Source: Halalkalibaculum roseum (GTDB lineage Bacteria > Bacteroidota > Rhodothermia > Balneolales > Balneolaceae). From it: DNA of 64,000 nucleotides. Where the stretch lies: the NCBI RefSeq assembly GCF_011059145.1, contig NZ_JAALLT010000004.1, forward strand, positions 434,001 to 498,000, read 5' to 3'. Both the position numbers and the translations under genes were made by a program. The number at the start of each line of letters is the position of its first letter. Within the stretch, counting starts at the first letter, position 1. This document shows positions 27,071-36,581 of this stretch, piece by piece. The notes beneath the pieces are model-generated. The model had not been told where the DNA came from. It saw nothing but the letters and a program-made list of their open reading frames with translations, and made no database searches.

Positions 27071-29034
27071 GGTTTTTACTATTTCTGATATCCATTCTCA
27101 CCGTACCTCACTTTGTGATGGGACAGGCATTGTCGGAAGTAAAGTCCGATACTCTAACCGATGCTACCGCACTTCGACCGGCGGACCTTGTAATTGGCAA
27201 TCCCAGTTGGAGCTTTTCTTCAGTTGACATGTACACTTACCATTTCAGCAACGGACTATATGGTAATTACGGGATGCAACCCTCCCTAATGATTGACGAA
27301 TTACCTGTAGATATCAATTTTTTTGGATGGCAAAGCCTGAATATGCTGCCTATTTACCTACCGGGTGTTGAAGGGATAACAACGAAATCCAGTCCATCAA
27401 CATACCAACATACCGTACATACAGCAGGCGTCATTGATTTTCAAAACAGTCCAGTAAGTCCCGGTTTGCATGCCGGCGGGAATGTCTATCTGGGCAATGA
27501 AACCGGAGACCCCGGTCCCTGGGTATATGATTCAACCAAGGTCACACCGAATGTCGATCGCTGGGGACCTGATACAGGGGGACAAATTTCTTTCGGAAAA
27601 GATAGCTGGTACGGGCGTGGCACGTATGTCTTGAGACGCCATCAGCAGACCGACCCCCTGACTCATCAGAGAATACACCGCACCATGAGAGCTCTTGGAG
27701 GCACCCGCTTTTATCCTGTTCAAACCAATTCACAAAGCGGAATGTTGGAAGGCGGCTATAAATCTGACAGGCTTACTATCAGGGCAAGGGGAATTGTTGC
27801 CGAAGATCGCAATTATCTCTTCTTGCAGCCTTTTGGCCGGGAAGTACCCTCAGAAACCCGGTACGGTCAGCTTGCATTCGATGCCAAATACAACCGGGAA
27901 TCCTGGAATTTCGGTTTACGATATATTGTGAATCAGAAAGAGCTAACAAAAAGAAATCCCGATCATGACTATGTTTTTGACTGGAGCCAGCTCGGTAATC
28001 TGCTCAAAGGATCCGCTGCCTATTCAAATAATAACTACACCCTAACCGGTGCTATTAGCTACGACGATCTAACAACCAAGGCTCCGGGAATACGTAGAAT
28101 CAATGACGCCATAACCGGTATATTGGTGAGCTTCGACTTATCAGCAGGTGGTACATCCCGTTACCGGTTCAACGCGGGTCTGAATGTATCCCGCCGTCAA
28201 ACTGCAAAAACAGTTAGTGCTCTTTACAACCACAATGAAGGTGAAGGATGGGAGATGCAGCTTGCCGCTACCTATAGCGAAACGCTTCCAATCCGTCAGA
28301 ATTCATTTGGTTACTGGATAACCCGCGGTTATAGTTTTTACAGGGAACTCGGTATTCAACTGGATTCCCCTCTTAATCTTGGGAAAAACAGTCTCTATCA
28401 TTTCAATCTTCAAAATACCCTTGAGCTGTCAGAGCGGCTTAGTTTCTCTCTTAATTCGGAGCTGACGCACCATACCGATCTCAACATCCCCTGGCAGGAA
28501 GTGGACTATGATTTTGGAACCGGATCAACACCGGGTAGCTTTGAAATTACCGGTGAACAGGGTGCACGTTTCGGTTTTGAAACGTCCGCCACCTATCAAA
28601 CTATGGATTGGCTTAGACAAAGACTTTCCACTCATTTTCGTACTACCCTTCTGGGTTCGCGAAGGTATAAAAACTATTTTCGCCAGGTTCCCGGAGTCCA
28701 AATTTCATACCGGTTAGACCTTGCCCCGGTCCGAAATTTTGCCGTTTCCTTGCAAGGCAGGTACCGCAGTTCAACCCGATGGATAGAGTTCAATGCGCTG
28801 GACGGAAGGGAATACCAGGATATCGACAATCTATTTCCCGTTTTTTCAGGAACCTACGACAGCACCTTGCCTTCTCAGGTAGATCTGGAGATTGGTGCCC
28901 TAAAATGGTTCTGGGAGAGGCGGCTAAGTCTACAGGTAACGGTTCAAAACCTTCTTAATGAAGAAGTAGGGTTGCATCCCATTGGTGCAGATCGCGCCCT
29001 GATGTTTAACATCAAAGCCACGGCGACTTTTTGA
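27067..29034 (+). CDS. TonB-dependent-receptor-like outer-membrane protein
   Basis: The 655-residue protein has a signal peptide (ends near VMGQ) and a short plug-like region (about 35-115). The latter contains MQPSLMIDELPVDINFF and LPGVEGITTKSSP, which resemble the plug-domain pattern of a displayed name segment and a barrel-entry strand. The remainder is a long series of barrel strands ending MFNIKATATF, with a terminal Phe as usual for outer-membrane proteins. There is no carboxypeptidase-like N-terminal domain and no clear TonB box. It is coupled to the small barrel gene upstream. Confidence 0.8.
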   Translation: MRFLLFLISILTVPHFVMGQALSEVKSDTLTDATALRPADLVIGNPSWSFSSVDMYTYHFSNGLYGNYGMQPSLMIDELPVDINFFGWQSLNMLPIYLPGVEGITTKSSPSTYQHTVHTAGVIDFQNSPVSPGLHAGGNVYLGNETGDPGPWVYDSTKVTPNVDRWGPDTGGQISFGKDSWYGRGTYVLRRHQQTDPLTHQRIHRTMRALGGTRFYPVQTNSQSGMLEGGYKSDRLTIRARGIVAEDRNYLFLQPFGREVPSETRYGQLAFDAKYNRESWNFGLRYIVNQKELTKRNPDHDYVFDWSQLGNLLKGSAAYSNNNYTLTGAISYDDLTTKAPGIRRINDAITGILVSFDLSAGGTSRYRFNAGLNVSRRQTAKTVSALYNHNEGEGWEMQLAATYSETLPIRQNSFGYWITRGYSFYRELGIQLDSPLNLGKNSLYHFNLQNTLELSERLSFSLNSELTHHTDLNIPWQEVDYDFGTGSTPGSFEITGEQGARFGFETSATYQTMDWLRQRLSTHFRTTLLGSRRYKNYFRQVPGVQISYRLDLAPVRNFAVSLQGRYRSSTRWIEFNALDGREYQDIDNLFPVFSGTYDSTLPSQVDLEIGALKWFWERRLSLQVTVQNLLNEEVGLHPIGADRALMFNIKATATF

Positions 29035-29055
29035 AGGTCGCCGATTGCTTTGATG
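29010..29055. terminator. Hairpin overlapping the receptor gene's stop codon
   Basis: CATCAAAGCCACGGCGAC at 29010-29027 pairs with GTCGCCGATTGCTTTGATG at 29037-29055, with a small internal bulge. The TGA stop of the plus-strand gene (29032-29034) lies in the loop. The OmpA gene ends 35 bases beyond on the other strand, so this is a likely shared bidirectional terminator built from the last codons. Confidence 0.7.
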
Positions 29056-29089
29056 GTGCTGTTCAACTCAACAGGTTCTTTTGGTGAGA

Positions 29090-30565
29090 CTATTGCGGGT
29101 AATAGAGATCCAGCTCCACTCTTCTGTTCTGCTCGCGTCCTTCCGGTGTATCATTGGATGCTATAGGTCTCGTTTCACCATAGCCGAATGCTGCTATGCG
29201 ATCAGCATCCACACCCTGCTTTACGAGGAAGTCCTTAACCGCATTGGCACGGTCGATGGAAAGCTCGAGATTTGCATTTGAATTGCCCGTATTATCGGTA
29301 TGGCCCCTGATAATCAGACGCAGTTCTGTATCCTCCTGCATTATTTGAGCCAGCCGGGTAAGTTCATCATAAGAGGAAGGATCAATGTTGGAGCTGCTGA
29401 CCCTGAACTGCAGACTTTGTATAATGTTTTCAAGGTCTCGTTGTACGGTTTCTTCCAGCTGTTTGGGCTCGGGCTTAGGACATCCGTTATTTTCTGCTAC
29501 TCCTGCTTCCTGCGGGCAATCATCTTCTGAATTGATAATTCCGTCACCATCGGCATCTTCCGGGCAACCGTTATTTGCCCGATTTCCGGGTCGTTCGGGA
29601 CAAGCATCCTCATCATCTAATAACCCGTCACCGTCGGTATCATTCGGGCAGCCTTCATTTTCAAAACTGCCTGCCCGGTTAGGACACCGATCTTTGCTGT
29701 TGATGATGCCGTCGCCATCGCTGTCAGGACATCCGTCCAGTTCTGACCTTCCAGCAACTTCAGGACAGGCATCGTTATTATCTTCGATACCGTCACCGTC
29801 ACTATCCGGGCAACCCCAGAAAGAAGTTCCATACTTGTTCGGACAGAGATCATCCTTGTCTTTGATACCATCCCCATCGGCATCCTTGGTTTTGTTAATT
29901 CCGAACTTTATACCAACCGAATAGACCATGAAATCATCGTGATCGGTTCCATCAATATCAAATTCGCCGCCCCTTCCGTCGATACCGTCCGAAAAGGTGC
30001 GATTATAGGTGGCGTTGGCGGTTGCGTAAATGTTATCCGTAATCCTAATATCCGCACCCAGCTGAAGCGGAATCTGGAATGCCGTTTTGTTACTTGTAGG
30101 CAGTTCCTGCAATTCCCTCGGCGAGATAGAGGTGATACGATATAAACTGCCCCAAACCCGTGTAATACCAAAGCCGGTACCGATATATGGCTGAACCGGA
30201 TAGGGATTCCGCAGCGGGCGAAATTTCAACAGGGTGTTTACGTTTATGAAATACTTTTCAAACTGGGTAAGCCTTTTCAGCGGACTGATTGGATCGCCAA
30301 AGTTCTTATAGTCCAGCTGTCCATAAATAATGGCAAGTTCTAGATCCAGATACCGGTGCAGATACTGGCTGATTCCGATACCTCCGGCCCAGTCAGCCCC
30401 AACATTAAACTCCAGCATTTCATTGCCCAGATCACCGTCAAATTCCTGGTGTCCGAAATAGGCATTCAACCAGGAAGGCTGATCCTTTGTTTGAGCTTCT
30501 GCTTGACTGATTCCAACAAATAAAATTGCAAGCGTTAAGAGTGTCTTAAATAACCGGATTTTCAT
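29090..30565 (-). CDS. OmpA-family protein with thrombospondin type 3 repeats
   Basis: The 491-residue protein has a signal peptide ending QAEAQ, an N-terminal outer-membrane beta-barrel (about 30-225), and a calcium-binding region of about five thrombospondin type 3 repeats (about 228-360; DSDGDGIEDNNDACPEVAG-type units). A C-terminal OmpA/MotB peptidoglycan-binding domain follows (about 370-491) with IIRGHTDNTGNSNANLELS and NRRVELDLYYPQ. It would anchor the outer membrane to the cell wall. It is a single-gene unit converging with the receptor gene. Confidence 0.93.
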   Translation of the reverse strand: MKIRLFKTLLTLAILFVGISQAEAQTKDQPSWLNAYFGHQEFDGDLGNEMLEFNVGADWAGGIGISQYLHRYLDLELAIIYGQLDYKNFGDPISPLKRLTQFEKYFINVNTLLKFRPLRNPYPVQPYIGTGFGITRVWGSLYRITSISPRELQELPTSNKTAFQIPLQLGADIRITDNIYATANATYNRTFSDGIDGRGGEFDIDGTDHDDFMVYSVGIKFGINKTKDADGDGIKDKDDLCPNKYGTSFWGCPDSDGDGIEDNNDACPEVAGRSELDGCPDSDGDGIINSKDRCPNRAGSFENEGCPNDTDGDGLLDDEDACPERPGNRANNGCPEDADGDGIINSEDDCPQEAGVAENNGCPKPEPKQLEETVQRDLENIIQSLQFRVSSSNIDPSSYDELTRLAQIMQEDTELRLIIRGHTDNTGNSNANLELSIDRANAVKDFLVKQGVDADRIAAFGYGETRPIASNDTPEGREQNRRVELDLYYPQ

Positions 30566-30688
30566 GTCGTATAGGTGGTCTCTATTAATGTTTGGCGAAG
30601 CTGAACTATTTTTTTTTGCTTTAACTAGATTACCATTTTCAATCTATTTCTACAAATGAGCAAACTAAAGATATAACAATCGAAACTA

Positions 30689-31300
30689 TTACTCATCTAA
30701 TAATTGATTGAGGAAATTCTTAAAGGCATCAGTGTTATAATTAGCCATACCTCGTTTCTTCGAAGCCAGTCTTCCATCACGTCCAATAACATAGGTAGTC
30801 GGTATAACACTGCTCTGAAAAACTTCCGGACGTCTGCCGGCCAGCTGATAGGAACCGAAAGTGAAACCCTTTCTTTGCAGGAAGTCTTTTGCTTTCTGAG
30901 GGTCCTCATCCAGAGAAACCATGACAAAGGTGAGCCCCGGCTTGTCCCTAAATTCTTGATAGAGCGATTGAATGTTTGGCATTTCAGCAATACAGGGCGG
31001 GCACCAGGTTGCCCAGTAGTTCAGGAAAATTACCTGACCTTTAAACTCAGACAGGTTGGTAGATTCGCCCTCCAAGCTAACGAGCAGCATATCATAATCA
31101 ATCGTTTCCCGATCGGCAGACTCCATATCCGTATCGGCTTGTATGATTCCGGTCCAAAGAATTGCCTGCTGCAAACGTCCGATTATTTCGGTATGCCACC
31201 CCATTGCATATACGAACAAACCTATACCCAGAATGACTATCCAGTCCAGCACTTCTCTTTTCCAGGTTCTATTCTTCTTTTGTGTCTCTTTCTCCGGCAT
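30689..31300 (-). CDS. Membrane-anchored TlpA/ResA-like thioredoxin
   Basis: The 203-residue protein has one N-terminal membrane helix (about 18-35) and a periplasmic thioredoxin fold with the active site NYWATWCPPC (Cys100 and Cys103) and a cis-Pro in SSVIPTTYVIG. TlpA/ResA proteins reduce disulfides outside the cytoplasm, for example during cytochrome c maturation. It starts 11 bases after the flavoprotein gene on the same strand, so they share a transcript. Confidence 0.92.
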   Translation of the reverse strand: MPEKETQKKNRTWKREVLDWIVILGIGLFVYAMGWHTEIIGRLQQAILWTGIIQADTDMESADRETIDYDMLLVSLEGESTNLSEFKGQVIFLNYWATWCPPCIAEMPNIQSLYQEFRDKPGLTFVMVSLDEDPQKAKDFLQRKGFTFGSYQLAGRRPEVFQSSVIPTTYVIGRDGRLASKKRGMANYNTDAFKNFLNQLLDE

Positions 31301-31311
31301 GACCTCTTTCC

Positions 31312-31986
31312 CTAGATGAATGTAGCGATCTCTTCTAATGGTTTCTTAGTAATATCAGGCACTTTAACATTTTCTTTCGGATATCCGACAACCAGCAAGA
31401 GGAACGGACTCTCATTTGAAGGCCTGTCTAATATTTCGTTTAAAAACCCCATCGGGCTCGGCGTATGTGTGAGAGAGGCCAGGCCAGCATTATGGATAGC
31501 CGTCACCAGCATACCGGTTGCTATTCCCACCGACTCTTTTACGTAGTAGTTTAGCACCTTATCCCCTTCATCAGTTAACCCATACTTCTCGGCAAATATG
31601 GCAATCAGATAGGGCGCCTTTTCAAGAAAGGGCTTTTTTTCATCTGTGCCCAGTGGAGCCAAAGCCTTGAGCCATTCTTCGGAAGCCCTTCTCCCATAAA
31701 ACTCCTTTTCTTCCTCTTCGGCAGCGGCACGAATTTTCTTTTTAACCCCGATATCCTCTATAACGACAAAATGCCAAGGCTGCATATTTGCCCCGTTTGG
31801 TGCAGTACCTGCAGCCCTGATACAATCTTCAATGATTTCCTTGGGAACGTGACGTTCTGAAAATTCACGCACGGTTCTTCTTCTCTTTAACAGCTTATAA
31901 AAACTTCGGGCGCGTGCTCGCATTTCTTCCACAGGATACTTTTTGTAATCGTTGTATAAAACAAAGTTTTGTTTCTCAGTGGTCAT
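31312..31986 (-). CDS. Nitroreductase-family flavoprotein, iodotyrosine deiodinase-like
   Basis: This 224-residue FMN enzyme of the nitroreductase fold resembles iodotyrosine deiodinase, which removes halogens from halotyrosines reductively. It has the FMN-binding [10 protein letters not shown] and [14 protein letters not shown], and [20 protein letters not shown]. The substrate lid of deiodinases uses Glu, Tyr and Lys with spacing +4 and +21. Here Glu93, Tyr97 and Lys118 have exactly that spacing. The closing [19 protein letters not shown] also fits. The physiological substrate in bacteria is unsettled. It is followed closely by the thioredoxin gene. Confidence 0.87.
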   Translation of the reverse strand: MTTEKQNFVLYNDYKKYPVEEMRARARSFYKLLKRRRTVREFSERHVPKEIIEDCIRAAGTAPNGANMQPWHFVVIEDIGVKKKIRAAAEEEEKEFYGRRASEEWLKALAPLGTDEKKPFLEKAPYLIAIFAEKYGLTDEGDKVLNYYVKESVGIATGMLVTAIHNAGLASLTHTPSPMGFLNEILDRPSNESPFLLLVVGYPKENVKVPDITKKPLEEIATFI

Positions 31987-32053
31987 ATCGGTGTTAAATT
32001 TCGAAACCGGTTAAAATTAAAATTGGGCCTTCTGCTTTTAAACCCATCATAAA

Positions 32054-32605
32054 CTAATTCTGAGTAACAACTCTACAGCCCACTCTCTCGGGATGATCTT
32101 CAACAAATCGATCAGCGGGAATATCCCGGATAATCCAGAACATCAGAAAGTCTCCGCCGGCTGCCAATGTAAATATAAATCCAAATATAAATAGCCATGC
32201 ATTACCCAATAGCAGGCTGACAGTAAAAGGTAGCATACCCAAAAGGATACCCGGTGATAAAATGCCCCATCTATAAGCGTCTGCAGCTATTGGTTTTTTG
32301 CAGTGTGCATAAGGTGTTACTACCCGTAATTTAAAGCCATATTTTATGTCATCCCAATCCAGACCCCCCATTTTCATCCAGGTTACACCATGCAACAATT
32401 CATGAAGAAATGTCCCTGTTACCAAGAGAAGCAAAGCAAAACCGTAATGCCTGTACATGACCAGAAGATCACTGCTTGTTTTTCCCCAACCCCAAACCAG
32501 GCTGTATGTGTATACTATGAGCACCGCAAGAGGTACCACTATCAGCAGACTTTTCCAATTGGCCTCAATTATGGAGAGGGAATATTGATCGCCCTTTTGA
32601 CTCAT
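32054..32605 (-). CDS. DUF3267-type membrane zincin
   Basis: The 183-residue protein has about four membrane segments and the zinc motif FLHELLHGVTW (His68, Glu69, His72), typical of DUF3267 putative membrane peptidases. The frame is open back to 32647. I choose the ATG at 32605 because it lies 2 bases after the upstream stop and has an AGGG at good distance. The substrate is unknown. It forms a coupled pair with the large membrane peptidase-like gene upstream. Confidence 0.83.
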   Translation of the reverse strand: MSQKGDQYSLSIIEANWKSLLIVVPLAVLIVYTYSLVWGWGKTSSDLLVMYRHYGFALLLLVTGTFLHELLHGVTWMKMGGLDWDDIKYGFKLRVVTPYAHCKKPIAADAYRWGILSPGILLGMLPFTVSLLLGNAWLFIFGFIFTLAAGGDFLMFWIIRDIPADRFVEDHPERVGCRVVTQN

Positions 32606-32607
32606 AA

Positions 32608-34761
32608 CTACCCTGAAGCCTCTGATTGTTTTAAAAATGTTATCCACTCTTTTTGCTGATGAAATCTCTCCTCAAACCGTTTTCTATGATCCATTGCTTC
32701 CAATTTGGACAACCAAAGCTCCGCAAGTTCCCACTCCTGCAAATATCCAAGCAGATGCAACATGTAGAGATACCGGTCAAAGTAGCGGGTATTCAACGGG
32801 AATTCAGAAAGCAGTCTAGAATAAGCAATGAATTTCGACCATTGTTCCTTTTCAGCTACCTGACTCATAGTCAAAATTTTGGTCCTGTATAATAAATCAG
32901 GATACATATTTTCCTGTACAAGCTTATTCTCATATCTAAGATCCAGGTAATAGCTCCATTGCAGGGAATCCGATCGGGTTTCAATGGCGGCTATTAATAA
33001 TGAATCAGGTTCCGGATCTTCTTCAAATAGTTTAACCCCACCGCTCAGATATTTACCTGCCTCTGTATGATCCCCGGTAAGTCTAAAGGCATCGGCATAG
33101 AGAAGTTGTAAATCAACCAGCGTATCCTCGATTGCGGCTCTTTGTTGTACGCGTTCAGGATTGCCTTGCTGTAGATTTCTGAACGTCCATTCAGTTTTAA
33201 TAAAAAGATTATCCGGTTTCAGAATAAAGGCCTCATCCAGACTATTGACTGCCTTGGCGGTATCTCCATCAGCCAGATGATATTGATAGTCATCCCAGTG
33301 AGCAGCAAAATCCGACACTATATGCGGACAGTCTTTCTCAAATAAGGAGGGGATGCTGAACAGTCGACGTGCTATTCTTTGATCTACAGAATCCACGCTT
33401 ACGGTATCTAGATGATTATGCCAACCCCTGACCAATTCACTGAACGGTTGACGGTAGGCGTCCGAAAAGTCACTGCTGCGATATGCCTGCTTGAAGTTCG
33501 AGACGGGGTAATCATCAAGTAGATAGCGCACAAATGAGCCGGAAGTAGTATAGTTGACTGTCGATCGACCACCGTAAAACCCCAAGGGTGAAAGTGAATG
33601 TTCCATTTGGTCAGCATCCGGCAAGGGCTTTTCCGAGGCTACGATCTGGTCGATAGTGGAGTTGGTGGACTCATCGGGGGCAACGGCCACAGCCAGACCT
33701 TCTATCAAGCCGATACTCCAACTGGCATTCAGCAACCGGTTTCCAAATTGTTTGGCTAAAACATGAACCATCTCATGCTTCAGGCTTCCGGAGAGCTGCT
33801 GTTTTGCTATATGAAGCTGATCCTGCTCAAGCCAAACCGGAACATAACTGGTAAACTTTGCGCCTGTCAGTTTTTTCTTTTGCCAGGGGTGTGCATAGAG
33901 GTAACTTTCTATACGATGATTCTCATTTTTCGGTGACAGCTCAAGCTTTTGACTAATCTGGTTATAATAGAATTCATGCTCCTTCACTAAAAGATCAATT
34001 TCATCAACGGTATATGAACCTTCATCATAGTAGAGTGTAAAGTGATCTGATTCTCTTTGGCCTCCCAGCTGTTTCTGAATATAAGTTTCCGGAGATATGA
34101 TGCCCAACTGGGGCAGGTACAAGTAGAAGAGTGCTATGGCAGAAATCAATACTGTAACAAAGACTTTCGCAATGGACGAAGATCGGGTATGAGGGATCGA
34201 CCAAAGCAGACAAATCCACATCAGAGTCAGCAATCGAAAGTTGAGCAGGCTGCCCGTTACCTGAACAGTCTCGTCATAGATGGGACCCGGCCAGCCGCCC
34301 CACACATGGTTAAAGAAATAAACCTGGGGGTAGCTATAGAATTCCAGAATCAAAGCGCCAAACGAAACTCCCAAAAGAACGAGAACCGTGACCATTCGTC
34401 CGTAGGGGATATTCAAGATTCGAAAAAGGCGTCCTACAGCTGTTCCAAAAAAGACACTCGGTATGGGAAAGAGCACCCAGAAGTAAAGACCATGTAAACT
34501 AAAACAGCCCGCAAGTATAGTATAAACCAGTAGTGGAAGTCCGAACAAATAGAGATACCCTAGAATAGATAGAGCTTGTGAGATATCATTACCATTTGAA
34601 CTCTTTTTGGAGGCTTTCCATCCCGCCCAAAAACATCCTATAAAAGCTGCGAGAAGTGCCGATTCGATATGAAAATCACGGAGAAGGGGAATTGAAAGGG
34701 CAACCAAACCCAATGCTATAGGTAATAACAGTTTATAATTTTTAAGAAAAGCCCATTTCAT
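32608..34761 (-). CDS. Membrane protein with a peptidase MA-like gluzincin domain
   Basis: I do not recognise the whole family. The 717-residue protein has about six or seven membrane helices (1 to about 225), then an extracytoplasmic domain with LKHEMVHVLAKQF (His329, Glu330, His333) and Glu354 in LIEGLAVAV. This HExxH...E arrangement is that of a gluzincin (peptidase MA-like). The C-terminal third (about 480-717) is helical and TPR-like. The gene abuts the DUF3267 gene, so two membrane zinc peptidases are made from one message. A role in membrane-protein or envelope-signal proteolysis is inference. Confidence 0.78.
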   Translation of the reverse strand: MKWAFLKNYKLLLPIALGLVALSIPLLRDFHIESALLAAFIGCFWAGWKASKKSSNGNDISQALSILGYLYLFGLPLLVYTILAGCFSLHGLYFWVLFPIPSVFFGTAVGRLFRILNIPYGRMVTVLVLLGVSFGALILEFYSYPQVYFFNHVWGGWPGPIYDETVQVTGSLLNFRLLTLMWICLLWSIPHTRSSSIAKVFVTVLISAIALFYLYLPQLGIISPETYIQKQLGGQRESDHFTLYYDEGSYTVDEIDLLVKEHEFYYNQISQKLELSPKNENHRIESYLYAHPWQKKKLTGAKFTSYVPVWLEQDQLHIAKQQLSGSLKHEMVHVLAKQFGNRLLNASWSIGLIEGLAVAVAPDESTNSTIDQIVASEKPLPDADQMEHSLSPLGFYGGRSTVNYTTSGSFVRYLLDDYPVSNFKQAYRSSDFSDAYRQPFSELVRGWHNHLDTVSVDSVDQRIARRLFSIPSLFEKDCPHIVSDFAAHWDDYQYHLADGDTAKAVNSLDEAFILKPDNLFIKTEWTFRNLQQGNPERVQQRAAIEDTLVDLQLLYADAFRLTGDHTEAGKYLSGGVKLFEEDPEPDSLLIAAIETRSDSLQWSYYLDLRYENKLVQENMYPDLLYRTKILTMSQVAEKEQWSKFIAYSRLLSEFPLNTRYFDRYLYMLHLLGYLQEWELAELWLSKLEAMDHRKRFEERFHQQKEWITFLKQSEASG

Positions 34762-34935
34762 GATTAAATGTAGAGAAGATCTTTATATAAATCTGTAGCC
34801 TAGATTTTAAAATCAGCTTAGTATTTTACTAAACTTTGCTACCTGAATTTCAGTCGACTATTGATTCCCGGCCTATATTTATGGATATAACCGTAAGGGA
34901 ATGGTAATTGCCATAATCACGATGCCAACTTTACT

Positions 34936-34959
34936 GGTTCAAGCATCCACGCTTGAACC
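34936..34959. other. Hairpin in the intergenic region
   Basis: GGTTCAAGC and GCTTGAACC form a perfect 9-base stem around a 6-base loop. It lies in the roughly 300-base gap (34762-35060) downstream of the DoxX-like gene and upstream of the membrane peptidase gene. There is no clear T-run, so terminator function is doubtful. Nothing else is visible in the gap. Confidence 0.4.
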
Positions 34960-35060
34960 GGCCATCATTGCTTATGACAACCAATATTAATGAATCCGGC
35001 AACTATTTCTCCATTCTCCTTTTCCACCGTCTGCTTTGCTCCCTTCCCCCGTAAAAATCC

Positions 35061-35450
35061 CTAGTTCGCAATACCCGCCCAGTATACCCAGTACATCAAT
35101 ACGAACTGAAGCGGCAGCCTTACGATAAGCAATATACTATATAATTCAGACCACCCTCTTTTACGGATGGATTTTACTGCCATATCTATATTGGCAGGAA
35201 AAACAGCTATTAGCAATAGAATGAGTCCGATACTTGCCTCAAATCTGACTTCGGGCAACAGTATTCCTAATCCCCCGGCTATCTCAGCTACACCGCTCAG
35301 GTATACCATCAATGTATGTCGAGGGATGTAATCGGGCATGATTTGCACAAAAAAGGCAGGCTTTAGGAAATGAAGAATGCCGGCCAGCATAAATGATGCA
35401 CCAATGAGGTAGTGGTGAAATTCCGGGCTAAGCAGAAATTCGATTGTCAT
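35061..35450 (-). CDS. DoxX-like four-helix membrane protein
   Basis: The 129-residue protein has four membrane helices and the DoxX-like signature seen in ASFMLAGILHFLKPAFFVQI and LSGVAEIAGGLGIL. Such proteins are associated with redox or quinone-linked membrane functions, but activities vary and none can be assigned. It lies just downstream of proline dehydrogenase on the same strand (gap 76 bases), which may be coincidental. Confidence 0.8.
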   Translation of the reverse strand: MTIEFLLSPEFHHYLIGASFMLAGILHFLKPAFFVQIMPDYIPRHTLMVYLSGVAEIAGGLGILLPEVRFEASIGLILLLIAVFPANIDMAVKSIRKRGWSELYSILLIVRLPLQFVLMYWVYWAGIAN

Positions 35451-35526
35451 CGATCAGTCAGGATTGGAGGCTGAATGATGTGATCACTCTTGAAAGACTC
35501 TATCCGCATAATTGCATGTTTCATTA

Positions 35527-36378
35527 CTATTTCTTGAACATGGTTGTGAGTATGAACCAAATGTTCTCCTTTCTTTCCAGCAGTCTTCTTTTAAAGTAGG
35601 GGAACCACATTGTGCCATAAGGAACATAGACGCGCGTATTGTATCCTTCTCGGGTCAGCTCTTCCATGGTATCCTGCCTCAATCCATAGAGCATCTGAAA
35701 TTCAAAACGCGGCTTGCCTATATTATTCTCGGTGGTGTACTCTTTGGTCCACTCAACCAGCTCGTCATCATGAGTGGCAATGCGCGGGTATGTGGTTTTT
35801 TCAAAGAGAATTTTAGCATACTCCTTAAAGGCTTCCCGGATAGCAGGCATATTCTGGATGGCAATACGCTCCGGTTCCTTATAGGCGCCTTTGCACAGGC
35901 GAATATCGGCACCCATCTCAGCCAGTTCCGGGATATCATTCTTGCTGCGATGCAGGTAGGCCTGGATGACAATACCAACGTGTTTGCCGTATTTTTTAAA
36001 GGCTTCCTTGAACAGGTCAATCGTCACCTGTGTGTAATCGGATCCTTCCATATCAATTCTCACAAACTGATCCTCCTCACGGGCCACATCAAGCAGCTTA
36101 AAGAGATTTTGCTTGCAGTAATCATAATCGATATCCAGGCCGAGCATGGTAAGCTTAATAGATATGGTGCTTCCCAAACCGGCCTTCTCTATACTGCGAA
36201 GCAGCTCGATATACTCATCGACCGTCTCATCTGCCGTTTCCCGATCCGTGACATTCTCACCCAATAAATCAAGGGTTATCTTTATGTCTTTGCTGTTCAG
36301 ATCTTCAACCTTGGGTATAGCTTGCTTTAAATCTTCTCCGGCGACGAATCTCTTGGCAAGTGCAAATGGTAATTTCAT
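35527..36378 (-). CDS. Proline dehydrogenase (monofunctional)
   Basis: Proline dehydrogenase oxidises proline to pyrroline-5-carboxylate with FAD and passes electrons to the membrane quinone pool. The 283-residue TIM barrel shows VRIDMEGSDYTQVTIDLF, QAYLHRS, IRLCKGAYKEPE, IATHDD, FEFQMLYGLR, VYVPYGTMWFPYF and the closing RRLLERKEN. It is full length for the single-enzyme form. The partner P5C dehydrogenase is not in this window. Confidence 0.93.
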   Translation of the reverse strand: MKLPFALAKRFVAGEDLKQAIPKVEDLNSKDIKITLDLLGENVTDRETADETVDEYIELLRSIEKAGLGSTISIKLTMLGLDIDYDYCKQNLFKLLDVAREEDQFVRIDMEGSDYTQVTIDLFKEAFKKYGKHVGIVIQAYLHRSKNDIPELAEMGADIRLCKGAYKEPERIAIQNMPAIREAFKEYAKILFEKTTYPRIATHDDELVEWTKEYTTENNIGKPRFEFQMLYGLRQDTMEELTREGYNTRVYVPYGTMWFPYFKRRLLERKENIWFILTTMFKK

Positions 36379-36581
36379 CTAAGCAATTCTCTTAATTTTT
36401 GGGAGACACGAAAATAATAAAATGCATGCAAAAGATATAGGGCTAACTGCCACCTGTTGAGCCAATTATGTATCCGTTGTACAATAGATTGCCGTACGGT
36501 TACACCGCCTGAAACTATTTGAAGATCTCACCGTATTGGGTAATGATTGTAACAATAAAGCAACTTGAAAAAAGAGGATTT

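Noticed and set aside
35512-36267. Antisense open frame of about 251 codons in proline dehydrogenase
   Set aside because: The sense strand has all enzyme motifs; the antisense product resembles nothing.
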